Of a DNA stretch of 64,000 nt, positions 50,771 to 60,132 are shown in pieces. The DNA lies in assembly GCF_002159625.1 (NCBI RefSeq), contig NZ_NFIZ01000003.1, positions 154,877 through 218,876 on the forward strand, given 5' to 3'. Made by a program: the position numbers and the translations under genes. The notes beneath the pieces were generated by a model. That model did not search any database, was not told where the DNA came from, and worked only from the letters and a program-made list of their open reading frames with translations. The first letter of the stretch is position 1. Each line of letters begins with the position of its first letter. Source of the DNA: Olsenella sp. An285. GTDB taxonomy: Bacteria > Actinomycetota > Coriobacteriia > Coriobacteriales > Atopobiaceae.

Positions 50771-53689
50771 CTATCTCCAGGAGTCGAGCAGGCCCGTCTC
50801 GTCATAGACGGTGAGCTCGATTCCCCGCGTGTCCCCCTGCGTCCTCGAAACGATGCCTCCGAGCTCGACGATCTCGCCGCCGGTGGTGAGGCCGAGCGTC
50901 GCTGACGGTCTCATGGCGCACTTCTCTCTTGTGCGAGCGAGCTCGTCGGTGCTGCCGGCAAAGCCGCTTCGTGCCGTCCCGGGCGCAAGGCCAACGGATC
51001 CAAGGGCCACCTCGTACGCCTCCGCGTATTCGTCGAAGAAGCTGCCCCCAGGAGTGGGGTCGTCCCCCCAGCTCAGATGGCAGAGCTCTGTCCATCCGTC
51101 CCAGGGTTCGTTGTAGGGCGCTGCGTTGAAGAGCGCGGGAGCACCCTCTCCGGCCATCGCGGCAAGGCAGAGGACGTCGTTGTAGTGCTCGTAGAGAAGC
51201 CCGCCGCCCTCGACGACGAGGCTTCCGTCGGAGGTGTAGCGGACGCCCAGCGTTGCCATCCACTGGTCGTTGAAGGCGCCGTATACGTCAAGGTAGACGA
51301 GGCATCCCTGGCGGTTTCCCCGGAAGACGTGGACGGAGGTCTCGGGGTGCTCGTCAGGAAGGCCGGGGACCACGAGGGTCATCTCGTCGGCGAGGTCGGG
51401 CGTGCTGGCCGCGACCTCATACACGGATATCGTGATCTCCGCCTCGCTCCATCCTGCCATGTTCCGCTCGGGTGCCGCCCAGCCGTCGCGCGGGCGCACG
51501 CTCACGGCGAGGAGCTCCGGCTGGTCGTCGGAGTCGTAGTCAAAGAGGTCGGCGAGTAGAAGGCCGTCCAGCCGCTCCTCGGGCACGAGCGTCCAGCCGC
51601 TCTTGACCTGGTCCGGGCGGTCGAACTCCCAAGCGCCTGTCTGGAGTACGTCCTGTCCGCTGCCTTCGATGATGCGCTCCAGGAGCTCCGACGGGTCTCC
51701 TCGTTCCGCCTCCTCGGGGACGAGCAGAATCACCTTTGTCGCAGCATTGATTTCACCATCAAGTTCGAGGGCATGGTCGGATGTGGGTAGTGAGAGCGTC
51801 TGTGGTTGGTAGCCATCTGCGGAGATGGTCACCTCGAAGCTCGTGGGCTCCCCCGTCTTTAGGATGACGAAGCCCGTGGCATCTGTTTCGAGAGTCTCGC
51901 TGAGCCCACCGCCGGTCTCCTCAAAGCTTGCTATTGCGCCCTCGACTGGCGCGTCGCTCAGGGCGTCGCGCACCAGCACGCTGCAGGCGTGAACGGCATT
52001 CTCGCGGGAGGTTGCTTTCGCCAGATCCTCAACGGCAAGCCCTACGTTAAGAATCGGATACCTCCCATATTGATAGTCCGTGGCTGGAGTGGCGGTGCCC
52101 GACGTGTTGTTCAGGATGAGGGAGCGCACCTCGGCAGCCGTGAGCTCGGGATTCATGGCCCAGAGCAGCGCTGCGGCTCCGCTTACCATGGGGGCAGAGA
52201 AGGACGTCCCGCTCCAGTCTTCTCGATAGGCCTTCTCGCCTGCGAGCGTGGCAGCAAAGATGGGCTTCCCGGGAGCGCAGATGTCGACCCATTCCTCACC
52301 GTAGCAAGATGAGCTTGAAAGCGAGTAATCGCTGTCAGAAAGGTGGCGCTCGTCGTCATCCCGCTGTTGGGTGGCACCCACGACGAGTGTGTGAGCGTGC
52401 AGCTCATCGAAGGTAATTCCCGGATTTCCGCTCATCCTGACGAACTCGTCATAGAGCTCCTCATCGATGCCGGCCGCGAAGCCGTTGCGCCATGCCTCCA
52501 GGGGCTTTCCGTCATAGAGCGCGTTTCCCGCCGACTGCACAAAGAGAAACTCCCCGCTCTCGGGGGCGGCAGGACCATGCTTCGCCTCATGGAGGAGCTT
52601 CATCATCGCGATCATGGTCGTATTCGAGGACTCTTTTGCATAGTGTCCTTGCGCGAGGAGCTTCTGCTCGTCGGATAGAAGGAAGCTTCTTCCAAAGAGG
52701 GCCTCGAGCCCCTCGTCGGAGAGCTCCTCAACGCCAACAACCCCTCCCGATGAGTTGATTACGTGCAGGGGCGATTTGCTTCCGTGATCCTCTTGGACAA
52801 ATTGTCGCAGGGCCTCGCAGAAACCTCCCCGGCTTTTGATTGAGGGACTGTCGATGTCGATGCCGCGCATCTGCAATCTTCCAGATTCATCAGCTCCGCT
52901 CGCCACGCCGCGAAGCCCTTCATTGTTGTCAATGGCGCCGATGACCGACGCCACAGCAGTGCCGTGGTCATCCTCGACGTTGTCGGGCATGCCGGGCATC
53001 ATGTCCATCACGCCGATGAGGTCCGGATGGTCAAGGTCAAAACCCGTGTCAAGGATGCCCACCGTCGCTTCTCCAAAAAGGCTCTCATGCTCCCAGGCGC
53101 TATAGCAGCCGATGGCCTCGGCCCACCAGTTATTCCCGGAAGGGTCATCCTCATTTGGGGCGCTGTTCTCCACCCATTCGTTGGTGTCTTCTACCGCTTC
53201 CGCCTCAAACGAGAGGGGCATCTCGTAGGTCGCATAGAGAACGTTGCCGGTGCCCATGAGCCTCTGCGACAGCTCTTCCAAACCATCGAGGTCGAAGGGA
53301 TCCACGTGAATCTGCAGAATGGGCATGGAGCCGTCCAGGTGTCCAACGATTGTGCCGCCCACCTCATTTGCAAGCGCGTTCTTCTCTCGCGCGGAGAGGT
53401 CTTCCCGACAGCAGACAAAAAGTGTGCTATTGGCATAGAGCACGAGTTCGCTCTCGTCAAAACGGATGTCCTCCTCGGGGAAGGCATACGTGAAGTCCCC
53501 GTTGTCGTACTCGGTGATGTGCTCCGCGAACTCCTCCGGCGGCCGAATCTCTCCCTCCGCGCGGCGTGACGTCACGAGCACGATGCCCACGACGGCGGCA
53601 ACGGTGATCACGAGCGAGAGGAGCGTGACGGCAAAGGTCTGACGCTGTCGCGCGTTGGGGAGGTGCGGCTGGTGTCCCGTGTCGGTCAT
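50771..53689 (-). CDS. Membrane-anchored subtilisin-like serine protease (S8)
   Basis: 972 aa. One N-terminal membrane helix (about residues 18-40, VTLLSLVITVAAVVGIVLV) leaves the rest outside. The subtilase triad is complete: D214 in GILDTGFDLDHPDL, H242 in DDHGTAVAS, S496 in GTSFSAP, and the oxyanion Asn in SAGNA (N389). Residues ~60-165 look like an inhibitor propeptide. The C-terminal ~400 residues begin with a carboxypeptidase-regulatory-like beta domain (VEGAIASFEETGGGLSETLETDATGF) and end in an unrecognised region. It sits 27 bases from the FHA gene and is likely co-transcribed with it. Confidence 0.88.
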   Translation of the reverse strand: MTDTGHQPHLPNARQRQTFAVTLLSLVITVAAVVGIVLVTSRRAEGEIRPPEEFAEHITEYDNGDFTYAFPEEDIRFDESELVLYANSTLFVCCREDLSAREKNALANEVGGTIVGHLDGSMPILQIHVDPFDLDGLEELSQRLMGTGNVLYATYEMPLSFEAEAVEDTNEWVENSAPNEDDPSGNNWWAEAIGCYSAWEHESLFGEATVGILDTGFDLDHPDLIGVMDMMPGMPDNVEDDHGTAVASVIGAIDNNEGLRGVASGADESGRLQMRGIDIDSPSIKSRGGFCEALRQFVQEDHGSKSPLHVINSSGGVVGVEELSDEGLEALFGRSFLLSDEQKLLAQGHYAKESSNTTMIAMMKLLHEAKHGPAAPESGEFLFVQSAGNALYDGKPLEAWRNGFAAGIDEELYDEFVRMSGNPGITFDELHAHTLVVGATQQRDDDERHLSDSDYSLSSSSCYGEEWVDICAPGKPIFAATLAGEKAYREDWSGTSFSAPMVSGAAALLWAMNPELTAAEVRSLILNNTSGTATPATDYQYGRYPILNVGLAVEDLAKATSRENAVHACSVLVRDALSDAPVEGAIASFEETGGGLSETLETDATGFVILKTGEPTSFEVTISADGYQPQTLSLPTSDHALELDGEINAATKVILLVPEEAERGDPSELLERIIEGSGQDVLQTGAWEFDRPDQVKSGWTLVPEERLDGLLLADLFDYDSDDQPELLAVSVRPRDGWAAPERNMAGWSEAEITISVYEVAASTPDLADEMTLVVPGLPDEHPETSVHVFRGNRQGCLVYLDVYGAFNDQWMATLGVRYTSDGSLVVEGGGLLYEHYNDVLCLAAMAGEGAPALFNAAPYNEPWDGWTELCHLSWGDDPTPGGSFFDEYAEAYEVALGSVGLAPGTARSGFAGSTDELARTREKCAMRPSATLGLTTGGEIVELGGIVSRTQGDTRGIELTVYDETGLLDSWR

Positions 53690-53878
53690 GTCCGTCCTCC
53701 CATCTTGTTGCCGTTGCTCCCCACGGTACCAGCGGCTCTCGCGCCCATGAGGCTGTGACAGAATCCGTGACGCGTTTCTCGCCTAATCGCGCACAGCTGC
53801 GTGCCACGCGAGGGCTCAGAAACCTGAAGGGACGTGCTTCAATGTGAGGTGAAGACCCCGCAAGCCAGGGAGGCGCTC

Positions 53879-55375
53879 GTGTCCAAGTTCGCAACCTATC
53901 TCAAGGAGCTGCTCGATGCCCGCGGCGAGCCGATCGCCAGCGTGGCGCGCGGCTCGGGCGTGGAGCGGACGTCCATCCACAAGGCGCTCAAGGACGAGCG
54001 CACGCTCTCCTACATGGCGCTGAGAAGCCTTGCCCAGTACCTGCAGCTGAGCCTTCCCCAGGTCCGCGAGCTCAACGAGCGCTACGAGATGCTCATCCAG
54101 GGCGAGGAGGCCTACCTCGTGCAGGGGGCGATCTGCGACACCCTGCTCGACCTCGCCCGCCTGCACGTCTCCACCGAGGAGACGACGCAGCTCCCGTCCG
54201 GCTCGGGCACCGAGCTCGCGGAGGGCGTGGTGACGGGCTCGGTGCGCGTGCGGTCCGTGCTGCGGGAGGTTCTCGCGTGCGGGGCGGGGGAGAGCGGGGC
54301 GCGCGGCCAGAAGAGCGGCGCACATGGCGAGAAGAACGCGGAGGTGCTCCTCTACCTGCCCTCCGAGGGCGCCCCCACGGACGCGCTTCTCTCCCTGTGG
54401 CGAGACGCCCCGGAGGACCTTTGCGTGCGGCAGCTCGTGAACCTCGTGCCCGACCGCACGGACCGCGAGGCTCGCGTCCGCAACCTCGAGGTCGTGCGTC
54501 AGCTGCTGCAGCTCTCCCTCATGTCCCGCGGGAGGTTCTTCTGCTACGGGTTCTACGGCGTCGCGGAGGAGGCGGGCTCGGTGGAGCCACTGCCGTACTT
54601 CGTGGTCTCGGGCGAGTGGCTCGTGCGCCTGGACGCCAAGCTCACGGTGGCGCACGTCACGCGCGACCGCGCCCTCGTGAGGCTCTATCGCGAGAGCCTC
54701 GAGGGGGTGCAGCGAGAGTGCCGGCCGCTCAACACGTACTCCGACGATGTCCTCGGGACCCTCGAGGCCTACATGTCCGCCACGGACGAGGACGGCTACT
54801 ACACGATCATGACCCAGCCCTGCCTGGGCCACTACTACACTCGCGAGGTGATAGAGGAGCACGTGCGGCCCGAGGTCCCCATGCGCGACGTGGTGATTGA
54901 CGTGGCAGATCGCCGCTTCGAGCGGCTGCGCGCCCTGCACCGCAGCTACTACACCGTCTTCACCGAGGAGGGGCTGCGGCAGTTCGCCGATGACGGCGTG
55001 CTCGTGGACTTTCCCTCGCAGATGGTGCGCCACATGTCCCGCGACCGGCGTCTCCAGATCCTGCGCGACTTTCGCGACGACGTTGCGTCCGGCGAGGTCA
55101 CGGGCCTCGTGGCAGATCCCACGGCGCTCTCGGTGCCGCCCTACCTCACGATCACGGCGGACCTCCACCACGGCCTTCACGTGTACGCGACCGAGGGCTA
55201 CGCCCGAGGCGCCTACACCTGCAACCTGCACATTGACGAGGGCGGCATAGGCCAGTCCTTCTGCCAGTTCATACGCTCGCTGCCCGGCAGCCGCTACGTG
55301 TACGCCCACGAGCGCACGCTCGAGCTCCTCGACGACGTCGTGGCGGGACTCGAGGCGCGGGCGGGGGAGGCGTGA
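53879..55375 (+). CDS. Large protein with N-terminal helix-turn-helix
   Basis: 498 aa. The N-terminal ~65 residues fold as an XRE-like HTH (FATYLKELLDARGEPIASVARGSGVERTSIHKALKDERTLSYMALRSLAQYL). The remaining ~430 residues belong to no family I recognise; a GARGQKSGAHGEKNAEV linker near 150-165 contains the GGCGAGAAGAAC motif. GGGAGGCGCTC before GTG 53879 decides the start. It is divergent from the subtilase operon and first of the plus-strand genes, so it may regulate both. Confidence 0.7.
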   Translation: MSKFATYLKELLDARGEPIASVARGSGVERTSIHKALKDERTLSYMALRSLAQYLQLSLPQVRELNERYEMLIQGEEAYLVQGAICDTLLDLARLHVSTEETTQLPSGSGTELAEGVVTGSVRVRSVLREVLACGAGESGARGQKSGAHGEKNAEVLLYLPSEGAPTDALLSLWRDAPEDLCVRQLVNLVPDRTDREARVRNLEVVRQLLQLSLMSRGRFFCYGFYGVAEEAGSVEPLPYFVVSGEWLVRLDAKLTVAHVTRDRALVRLYRESLEGVQRECRPLNTYSDDVLGTLEAYMSATDEDGYYTIMTQPCLGHYYTREVIEEHVRPEVPMRDVVIDVADRRFERLRALHRSYYTVFTEEGLRQFADDGVLVDFPSQMVRHMSRDRRLQILRDFRDDVASGEVTGLVADPTALSVPPYLTITADLHHGLHVYATEGYARGAYTCNLHIDEGGIGQSFCQFIRSLPGSRYVYAHERTLELLDDVVAGLEARAGEA

Positions 55376-55596
55376 TGGACCGCACGATCATTGAGCTGGG
55401 GCTGAGCCCTGCCTTCCTGCTCCTGCCGACGCTCCTCGTCTGCGTGGTGACGGTCGTGGCGGGAGTCATCACCGGGCGTCGCTCCTCGCGCGCCGCGGCT
55501 GCGGCCCGCTGGGGCACCTCCATCGTGCTGGGGCTCCTTTCGGCTCGGCTCGTCCTTTTCGGCATTGCCGGGTACCGGCTCGTCGCGTGGCTGTGA
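55375..55596 (+). CDS. Small membrane protein
   Basis: 73 aa with two hydrophobic segments (LSPAFLLLPTLLVCVVTVVAGVI and TSIVLGLLSARLVLFGIAGY). The ATG overlaps the preceding TGA (TGATG) after GGGGGAGGCG, so translation is coupled to the HTH gene. No family recognised. Confidence 0.7.
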   Translation: MDRTIIELGLSPAFLLLPTLLVCVVTVVAGVITGRRSSRAAAAARWGTSIVLGLLSARLVLFGIAGYRLVAWL

Positions 55597-55603
55597 TGCG
55601 AGT

Positions 55604-56098
55604 ATGCCCATGGCTTCCCTCCTTGCGATTGCCCTCTCCCTTGTCTTGACGCTCGCCTGCGCACTGCGGCCGGGGCGCCTGAGCTATCTGCTCGCGACCG
55701 CCTATTTCACGTGGATTCTTGTGCAGATGGCGCTCTTTGACGTGAACTACGTCATGGTCGCACGCGACAGGTACTACCTCGGCCAACCCTACTGGTGGAT
55801 CATGGTCGCGGGGCTCCTCTTTTCTGCCATGGGACTTGCCGCGTCCTTCCGGCGCACGCCTGCGGGCGAGAAGAACGCGGGCTCGGTGGCCGTTGCGGGT
55901 TCGGAGCCCGCCCCGTCAGCGGCTGCGGATTCGGCCGCCGCCTCAGCATCGACCCAGGACACGTCTCCGGCCCCGGCCACCTCCTACGGCTTCCGCCCCA
56001 CGGACCCCACCTGTCCCTACGTCATGGTGGAGCCGCCCGGGTCGGAGCGTCCGGATGACGTCCCTCCCGCCGGCCCGGGGCTCACGGACGCGGGCTGA
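55604..56098 (+). CDS. Membrane protein with cytoplasmic Ala/Pro-rich tail
   Basis: 164 aa. Three hydrophobic segments occupy residues 1-85, then a low-complexity tail (AAADSAAASASTQDTSPAPATS) ending in GFRPTDPTCPYVMVEPPGSERP. The tail begins with GEKNAG, encoded by the GGCGAGAAGAAC motif at the membrane/tail join. No clear Shine-Dalgarno is present before 55604; it may be translated by coupling. Confidence 0.65.
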   Translation: MPMASLLAIALSLVLTLACALRPGRLSYLLATAYFTWILVQMALFDVNYVMVARDRYYLGQPYWWIMVAGLLFSAMGLAASFRRTPAGEKNAGSVAVAGSEPAPSAAADSAAASASTQDTSPAPATSYGFRPTDPTCPYVMVEPPGSERPDDVPPAGPGLTDAG

Positions 56099-56161
56099 CG
56101 GGGGAGCGTCTGCAAGAAGGTTCTTCTCGCCCTGCGCGAGGGTTTTGGAACGGAGGGTTTC

Positions 56162-57004
56162 ATGAACACAGAGGTCCTGCTTCGCAAGGGCACGGCAACG
56201 AGGAAGTTCGTCATCTCCGCGGTGCTGGGGCTCGTTCTCACGACGCTCCTCGTCCTCGCCGTGGGCGGAGGGGGAATCGGCTGGGCCTACGTCCTGGCCG
56301 GGCCCTTCTACGGCGTCGGCCTGGCCTTCGCCACCTGGAAGGAGGCCCTGGAGGCCACCAAGAGGTCCACCGTACAGGGCGTTGCCGGGCTGGGGATCGG
56401 CATCATACTCTCCCGCTGGCTCGGCGACAGCAAGTGGGGGATCTTCGGATGGCTCTACTGCGCGTTCAAGATCGCATGGCACCTGGGCGTGGCATGGATT
56501 CCGGGCGTCGCGTACGCCTTCAGGGCGGTTGGTGCCGAGTGGTCGGGCCGCGACGCCCGCGCGGAGATCCTGGGCGAGCCCCAGCCCGCCGCGCCGCGCG
56601 CGACCGGCACGCCCGCGGCGAGTCCCGCACCGCGTCCGGCGACGGCGGCTCCGCGCGCCGCTGCCGCGACCCCGCGCGTGGCCCCCGCTCCGGCCCCGGT
56701 TCCCGCTCCCGCCGATCACGCCCCCGTGCTCGCGTGCCTTGCTGGCCCATTTGCGGGCGCCGGCTTCCCCCTCAGGAGCGGCGAGACCGTCTACGTGGGG
56801 AGCGACCCCTCGCGCTGCCAGGTGGTGCTGCCCTCGAGCTGCGTGGCGCCCGTCCACTGCGCGGTGCGCTACGCGCCCGGCAAGGGCGGCTGGCAGATCA
56901 GCGACTTCACCACCGGCGGAACCTCCACCTGGATGAGCGTGGCCAAGGGCTCGGTGGTAACGGTGGGCACGGGCGCGGACGCCGCGCGCTTCAGGCTGGA
57001 TTAG
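56162..57004 (+). CDS. Membrane FHA-domain protein
   Basis: 280 aa. N-terminal hydrophobic segments (residues ~18-60 and ~75-120) precede an Ala/Pro linker (~140-185) and a C-terminal FHA domain: FPLRSGETVYVGSDPSRCQVVLPSSCVAPVHCAVRYAP and SDFTTGGTSTW. The FHA should face the cytoplasm and read a phosphopeptide signal. CGGAGGGTTTC precedes the ATG. A GTTCTTCTCGCC motif lies in the leader (56120). Confidence 0.82.
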   Translation: MNTEVLLRKGTATRKFVISAVLGLVLTTLLVLAVGGGGIGWAYVLAGPFYGVGLAFATWKEALEATKRSTVQGVAGLGIGIILSRWLGDSKWGIFGWLYCAFKIAWHLGVAWIPGVAYAFRAVGAEWSGRDARAEILGEPQPAAPRATGTPAASPAPRPATAAPRAAAATPRVAPAPAPVPAPADHAPVLACLAGPFAGAGFPLRSGETVYVGSDPSRCQVVLPSSCVAPVHCAVRYAPGKGGWQISDFTTGGTSTWMSVAKGSVVTVGTGADAARFRLD

Positions 57005-57013
57005 GAGGCGGGC

Positions 57014-57529
57014 ATGGGACGTAGGACGGGGCGAGGGCGAGGCCCGTTTGAGCCGGAGGACTTCACGCACGGCATCTTCTTCAAGCTCTGCGTGGTGTGG
57101 CTCGGGTTTATAGTGCTCGTCTACGTGGGCATACTCGTTGAAGGGGTTAACACTTACGACCCCATGACCCACATCACCATTGCTTTGATGCTTGTCATCC
57201 ACCTCGTGTTCTGGGTGGTGGGGGACATTGTGAAGTTCCGCGGGGACTTCCTGCGAGCGCTTGGGTATCAATTCGCTCTCGTGGCCAAGGCAGTGCTTGC
57301 GGCCGGTGCGTTCGCGGCGTTCGTGCGCTTTGTGGTGGTCCCGGTGGTTGGGTTTGTGGTGCCCATTGTGAGCCCGTGGGTGGACGCCTTCGTGGAGGAC
57401 CTCCTCATGTTCGTCTTTGTCGTCTTCATCATGCCGATGATGCTCCTCTGCATACTGGGCGGCTTCTCGGGCCGCGACCTCTTTGACATCTGGGCGCTGC
57501 ACCAGATCTTCAAGGACGACGACGAGTAG
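57014..57529 (+). CDS. Membrane protein of unknown family
   Basis: 171 aa with four hydrophobic segments (VVWLGFIVLVYVGIL, ITIALMLVIHLVFWVVGDIV, FVVVPVVGFVVPIVSPWV and LLMFVFVVFIMPMMLLCIL), and an acidic C-terminus (FKDDDE). It begins nine bases after the FHA gene and ends the plus-strand operon. No homology recognised. Confidence 0.72.
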   Translation: MGRRTGRGRGPFEPEDFTHGIFFKLCVVWLGFIVLVYVGILVEGVNTYDPMTHITIALMLVIHLVFWVVGDIVKFRGDFLRALGYQFALVAKAVLAAGAFAAFVRFVVVPVVGFVVPIVSPWVDAFVEDLLMFVFVVFIMPMMLLCILGGFSGRDLFDIWALHQIFKDDDE

Positions 57530-57643
57530 CGCGGGCGACCCCGATCGGGGCACGGTTACGACCGGCACGAATGGGGTAGGTATTCCATACACGCCATGGG
57601 CTGGCGTGGTCGGGGGACGCGCCATCCCACCAGCTCACGAGAA

Positions 57644-57678
57644 GGGCCCCGGTCGCAACCATCTGCGACCGGGGCCCC
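57644..57678. terminator. Strong hairpin between convergent operons
   Basis: GGGCCCCGGTCGCA and its exact complement (57664-57677) around a 6-base loop form a 14-bp GC-rich stem, placed between the convergent ends at 57529 and 57722. It can work for both strands; no long T-run follows. Confidence 0.7.
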
Positions 57679-57721
57679 GTTGTGACGGAGCTGCTGGAAC
57701 GACCCCTGGTGTCTTGCCGGC

Positions 57722-58342
57722 CTAGCGGGCCTCGCCGCGAATCGCCGCGTCGCGCCCGGCCTCGAAGGCGGCGAGGTTGGCGTCCACGGTCGCCGCGGGC
57801 ACGCAGGCGCGCACGGCGTCGCGCCAGAGCTCGGCGTCGAAGGGCAGCGCCGTGGAGAGCGCGCCCACGAGTACCACGTTGGTGGAGCGGGGGGTCCCCA
57901 GGCCGCGGGCGATGACGCCGGCGTCCAGCAGGTGGGCGCCCATCTCGCGCAGACGTTCGTCCACGCGCTCGGGCATCTGGAAGTTGCCGATGTTCACGGA
58001 GACGGGCGTGATCTGCTCGTCGTTGACGAACATCTTGCCGCCGGGGGCGAGGAAGTGCTGCGCGCGCAGGGCCTCCACGGCCTCGAAGGCCACCACCACG
58101 TCGGCACAGCCGTCGTCGCATACCATGGTGGAGACGTGCTCGCCCAGGCGGATGACGGTGGAGACGGACCCGCCGCGCTGGCTCATGCCGTGGATCTCGG
58201 ATACCTTGACGTCGAGACCGGCGTCGGCTGCGACCGTGGCGAGGAGCTTGCCGGCGAGGATGGTGCCCTGGCCGCCCACGCCCACGAGCAGGATGGTCTT
58301 GGTGCCCGTGACGAGGGCGCCGTTCTTCTCGGTTTCTGCCAT
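57722..58342 (-). CDS. iorB: Indolepyruvate:ferredoxin oxidoreductase, beta subunit
   Basis: 206 aa. ILLVGVGGQGTILAGKLLATVA at the N-terminus and HGMSQRGGSVSTVIRLG define the gamma/POR-like subunit. With IorA it oxidises aryl pyruvates from Trp, Phe and Tyr to aryl-acetyl-CoA, reducing ferredoxin. It starts four bases downstream of iorA. It lies last in a minus-strand operon. Confidence 0.93.
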   Translation of the reverse strand: MAETEKNGALVTGTKTILLVGVGGQGTILAGKLLATVAADAGLDVKVSEIHGMSQRGGSVSTVIRLGEHVSTMVCDDGCADVVVAFEAVEALRAQHFLAPGGKMFVNDEQITPVSVNIGNFQMPERVDERLREMGAHLLDAGVIARGLGTPRSTNVVLVGALSTALPFDAELWRDAVRACVPAATVDANLAAFEAGRDAAIRGEAR

Positions 58343-58346
58343 GGGT

Positions 58347-60116
58347 CTACTCCTTCGTGATGCAGCCGAACGGGCAGGACTGGACGCACTGGTCGCACCC
58401 GACGCACTGCGTGGGGTCGATCACGGCCGTGCCGTCCTTGGCGCGCCCGAGGGCGGGGCAGCCGATCTTGACGCACTGGCCGCAGGCGCGGCAGTCGCGG
58501 ATGGTGGGCAGCTTGCCGCGGCTGCGGTCGATGAGGCGGCACGGCGCCTTGAAGACGATGACGCTGAGCTGGTCGGCATTGGCAACGGCGGCCTTGAGGG
58601 CGGCGCGCACGGCCTGGAGGTCCTGGGCGTCGACCTCGCGCACGTCCTCGACCCCCATCGCGCGGCACAGGGCGAGAAGGTCGAGCGCCTTGCCGGTGGG
58701 GTTGTCCAGCGGGCCGATCTTGTGCGAGCTGTCCGTGAGGGTGACGCCGTTCACGGGGTTGCCCTGCGTGCCGGTCATGGCCGTGGTGCGGTTGTCCAGG
58801 ATGCAGAGCGTGCCGGTGCCGCCGTTGTAGATGGTGCCGAGCATGCTGGTGATGCCGGAGTGGGCGAAGGTGGAGTCGCCGATGACGCCGATGACGGGGC
58901 GGCCGGTGCGCTCGGTGGCGCCAGCGAGCTCCATGCCGTGCGCCATGGAGAGGGAGGCGCCCATGTCGATGACCGTGTGGCACGCGCCGTAGGGGGCGAC
59001 GGCCCCCAGCGTGTAGCAGCCGATGTCGCCGGTGACGATGGCCTTCATGCGGCGCAGCTCGCAGAAGACCAGGCGGTGCGGGCAGCCGGGGCAGAACGCG
59101 GGCGGGCGCGGCGGGAGGTCCGTCGCGGCGGCGAGGTGCTCGGGCTCCGCCACGCCAAAGGAGGCGCGGATGAGGGCGGGCTTGAGCTCGCCGGCAACGG
59201 GGAGCGGCGCGGCGGGCGGCTCGGCGAGCTCGATGCCGAGGGCGCGGACGCGCGAGGAGAAGTAGTCGCTGGCCTCCTCGATCACGTAGCACGCGTCGAC
59301 GGACGCGGCAAAGTCCGCGAGCGCGCGGGCGGGCAGCGGCCAGGCGAGGCCCAGCTTGAACGTGGAGGCCTCGGGCAGCGCCTCGCGGACGTGCTGGTAG
59401 ACGGCGCCGGCGCAGATGACGCCGATCTTCTCGCTGCGACGCTCCACGCGGTTGAACGGGCAGGTCTCCGCGTAGGCCTCGAGCTCGGCCTGGCGCTCGT
59501 CCACCACCACGCGGCGCTTGACGGCGTTGGCGGGCATCATGACGTACTTGGGGATGTTGTCCTCGTAGGGGCGCGGCTCAACCGCCTCGCGCGCGCCGGA
59601 CGCCCCCACCATCGTGCGGGTGTGCGCGATGCGCATGGTCTCGTGCAGCATCACGGGCGTGTCGAAGCGCTCGGAGAGCTCGAAGGCGGCGCGGGCCATC
59701 TCGTAGCACTCCTGCGAGTCGGCGGCGTCGAGGCAGGGGATGCGGCCGAAGGCGGCGTAGAAGCGCGAGTCCTGCTCGTTCTGGGACGAGTAGCAGGACG
59801 GGTCGTCCGCGGCCAGGAGCACGAGGCCGGCGTTCACGCCCGTCGACGCGGCGGCCATGAAGGGGTCGGCGGCCACGTTGACGCCCACGTGCTTCATCGT
59901 GACGAGCGAGCGCGCTCCGGCGACGGCGGCGCCCAGGCCCACCTCGAAGGCGACCTTCTCGTTGGGAGACCACTCGCAGTAGACGTCGTCCTTGCGCACG
60001 AGCGCCTCGAGCGTCTCGGTGGACGGCGTGCCGGGATAGCCCACGCCAACGTTGACGCCGGCCTCCCAGGCACCCTGGGCGATGGCCTCGTTGCCGGACA
60101 TGAGGTTCTTGTCCAT
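58347..60116 (-). CDS. iorA: Indolepyruvate:ferredoxin oxidoreductase, alpha subunit
   Basis: 589 aa. N-terminal pyrimidine-binding half (MSGNEAIAQGAWEAGVNVGVGYPGTPSTE), central TPP-binding region (GDIGCYTLGAVAPY and GVIGDSTFAHSGITSM) and a C-terminal ferredoxin-like domain with two [4Fe-4S] motifs: CRACGQCVKIGC and CVGCDQCVQSCPFGC. Full length for the family. GGAGAGGAGAGAC precedes the ATG. Aryl-acetyl-CoA products could feed ATP synthesis or aryl-acetate formation, as in skatole-forming relatives (inference). Confidence 0.94.
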   Translation of the reverse strand: MDKNLMSGNEAIAQGAWEAGVNVGVGYPGTPSTETLEALVRKDDVYCEWSPNEKVAFEVGLGAAVAGARSLVTMKHVGVNVAADPFMAAASTGVNAGLVLLAADDPSCYSSQNEQDSRFYAAFGRIPCLDAADSQECYEMARAAFELSERFDTPVMLHETMRIAHTRTMVGASGAREAVEPRPYEDNIPKYVMMPANAVKRRVVVDERQAELEAYAETCPFNRVERRSEKIGVICAGAVYQHVREALPEASTFKLGLAWPLPARALADFAASVDACYVIEEASDYFSSRVRALGIELAEPPAAPLPVAGELKPALIRASFGVAEPEHLAAATDLPPRPPAFCPGCPHRLVFCELRRMKAIVTGDIGCYTLGAVAPYGACHTVIDMGASLSMAHGMELAGATERTGRPVIGVIGDSTFAHSGITSMLGTIYNGGTGTLCILDNRTTAMTGTQGNPVNGVTLTDSSHKIGPLDNPTGKALDLLALCRAMGVEDVREVDAQDLQAVRAALKAAVANADQLSVIVFKAPCRLIDRSRGKLPTIRDCRACGQCVKIGCPALGRAKDGTAVIDPTQCVGCDQCVQSCPFGCITKE

Positions 60117-60132
60117 GTCTCTCCTCTCCTGC

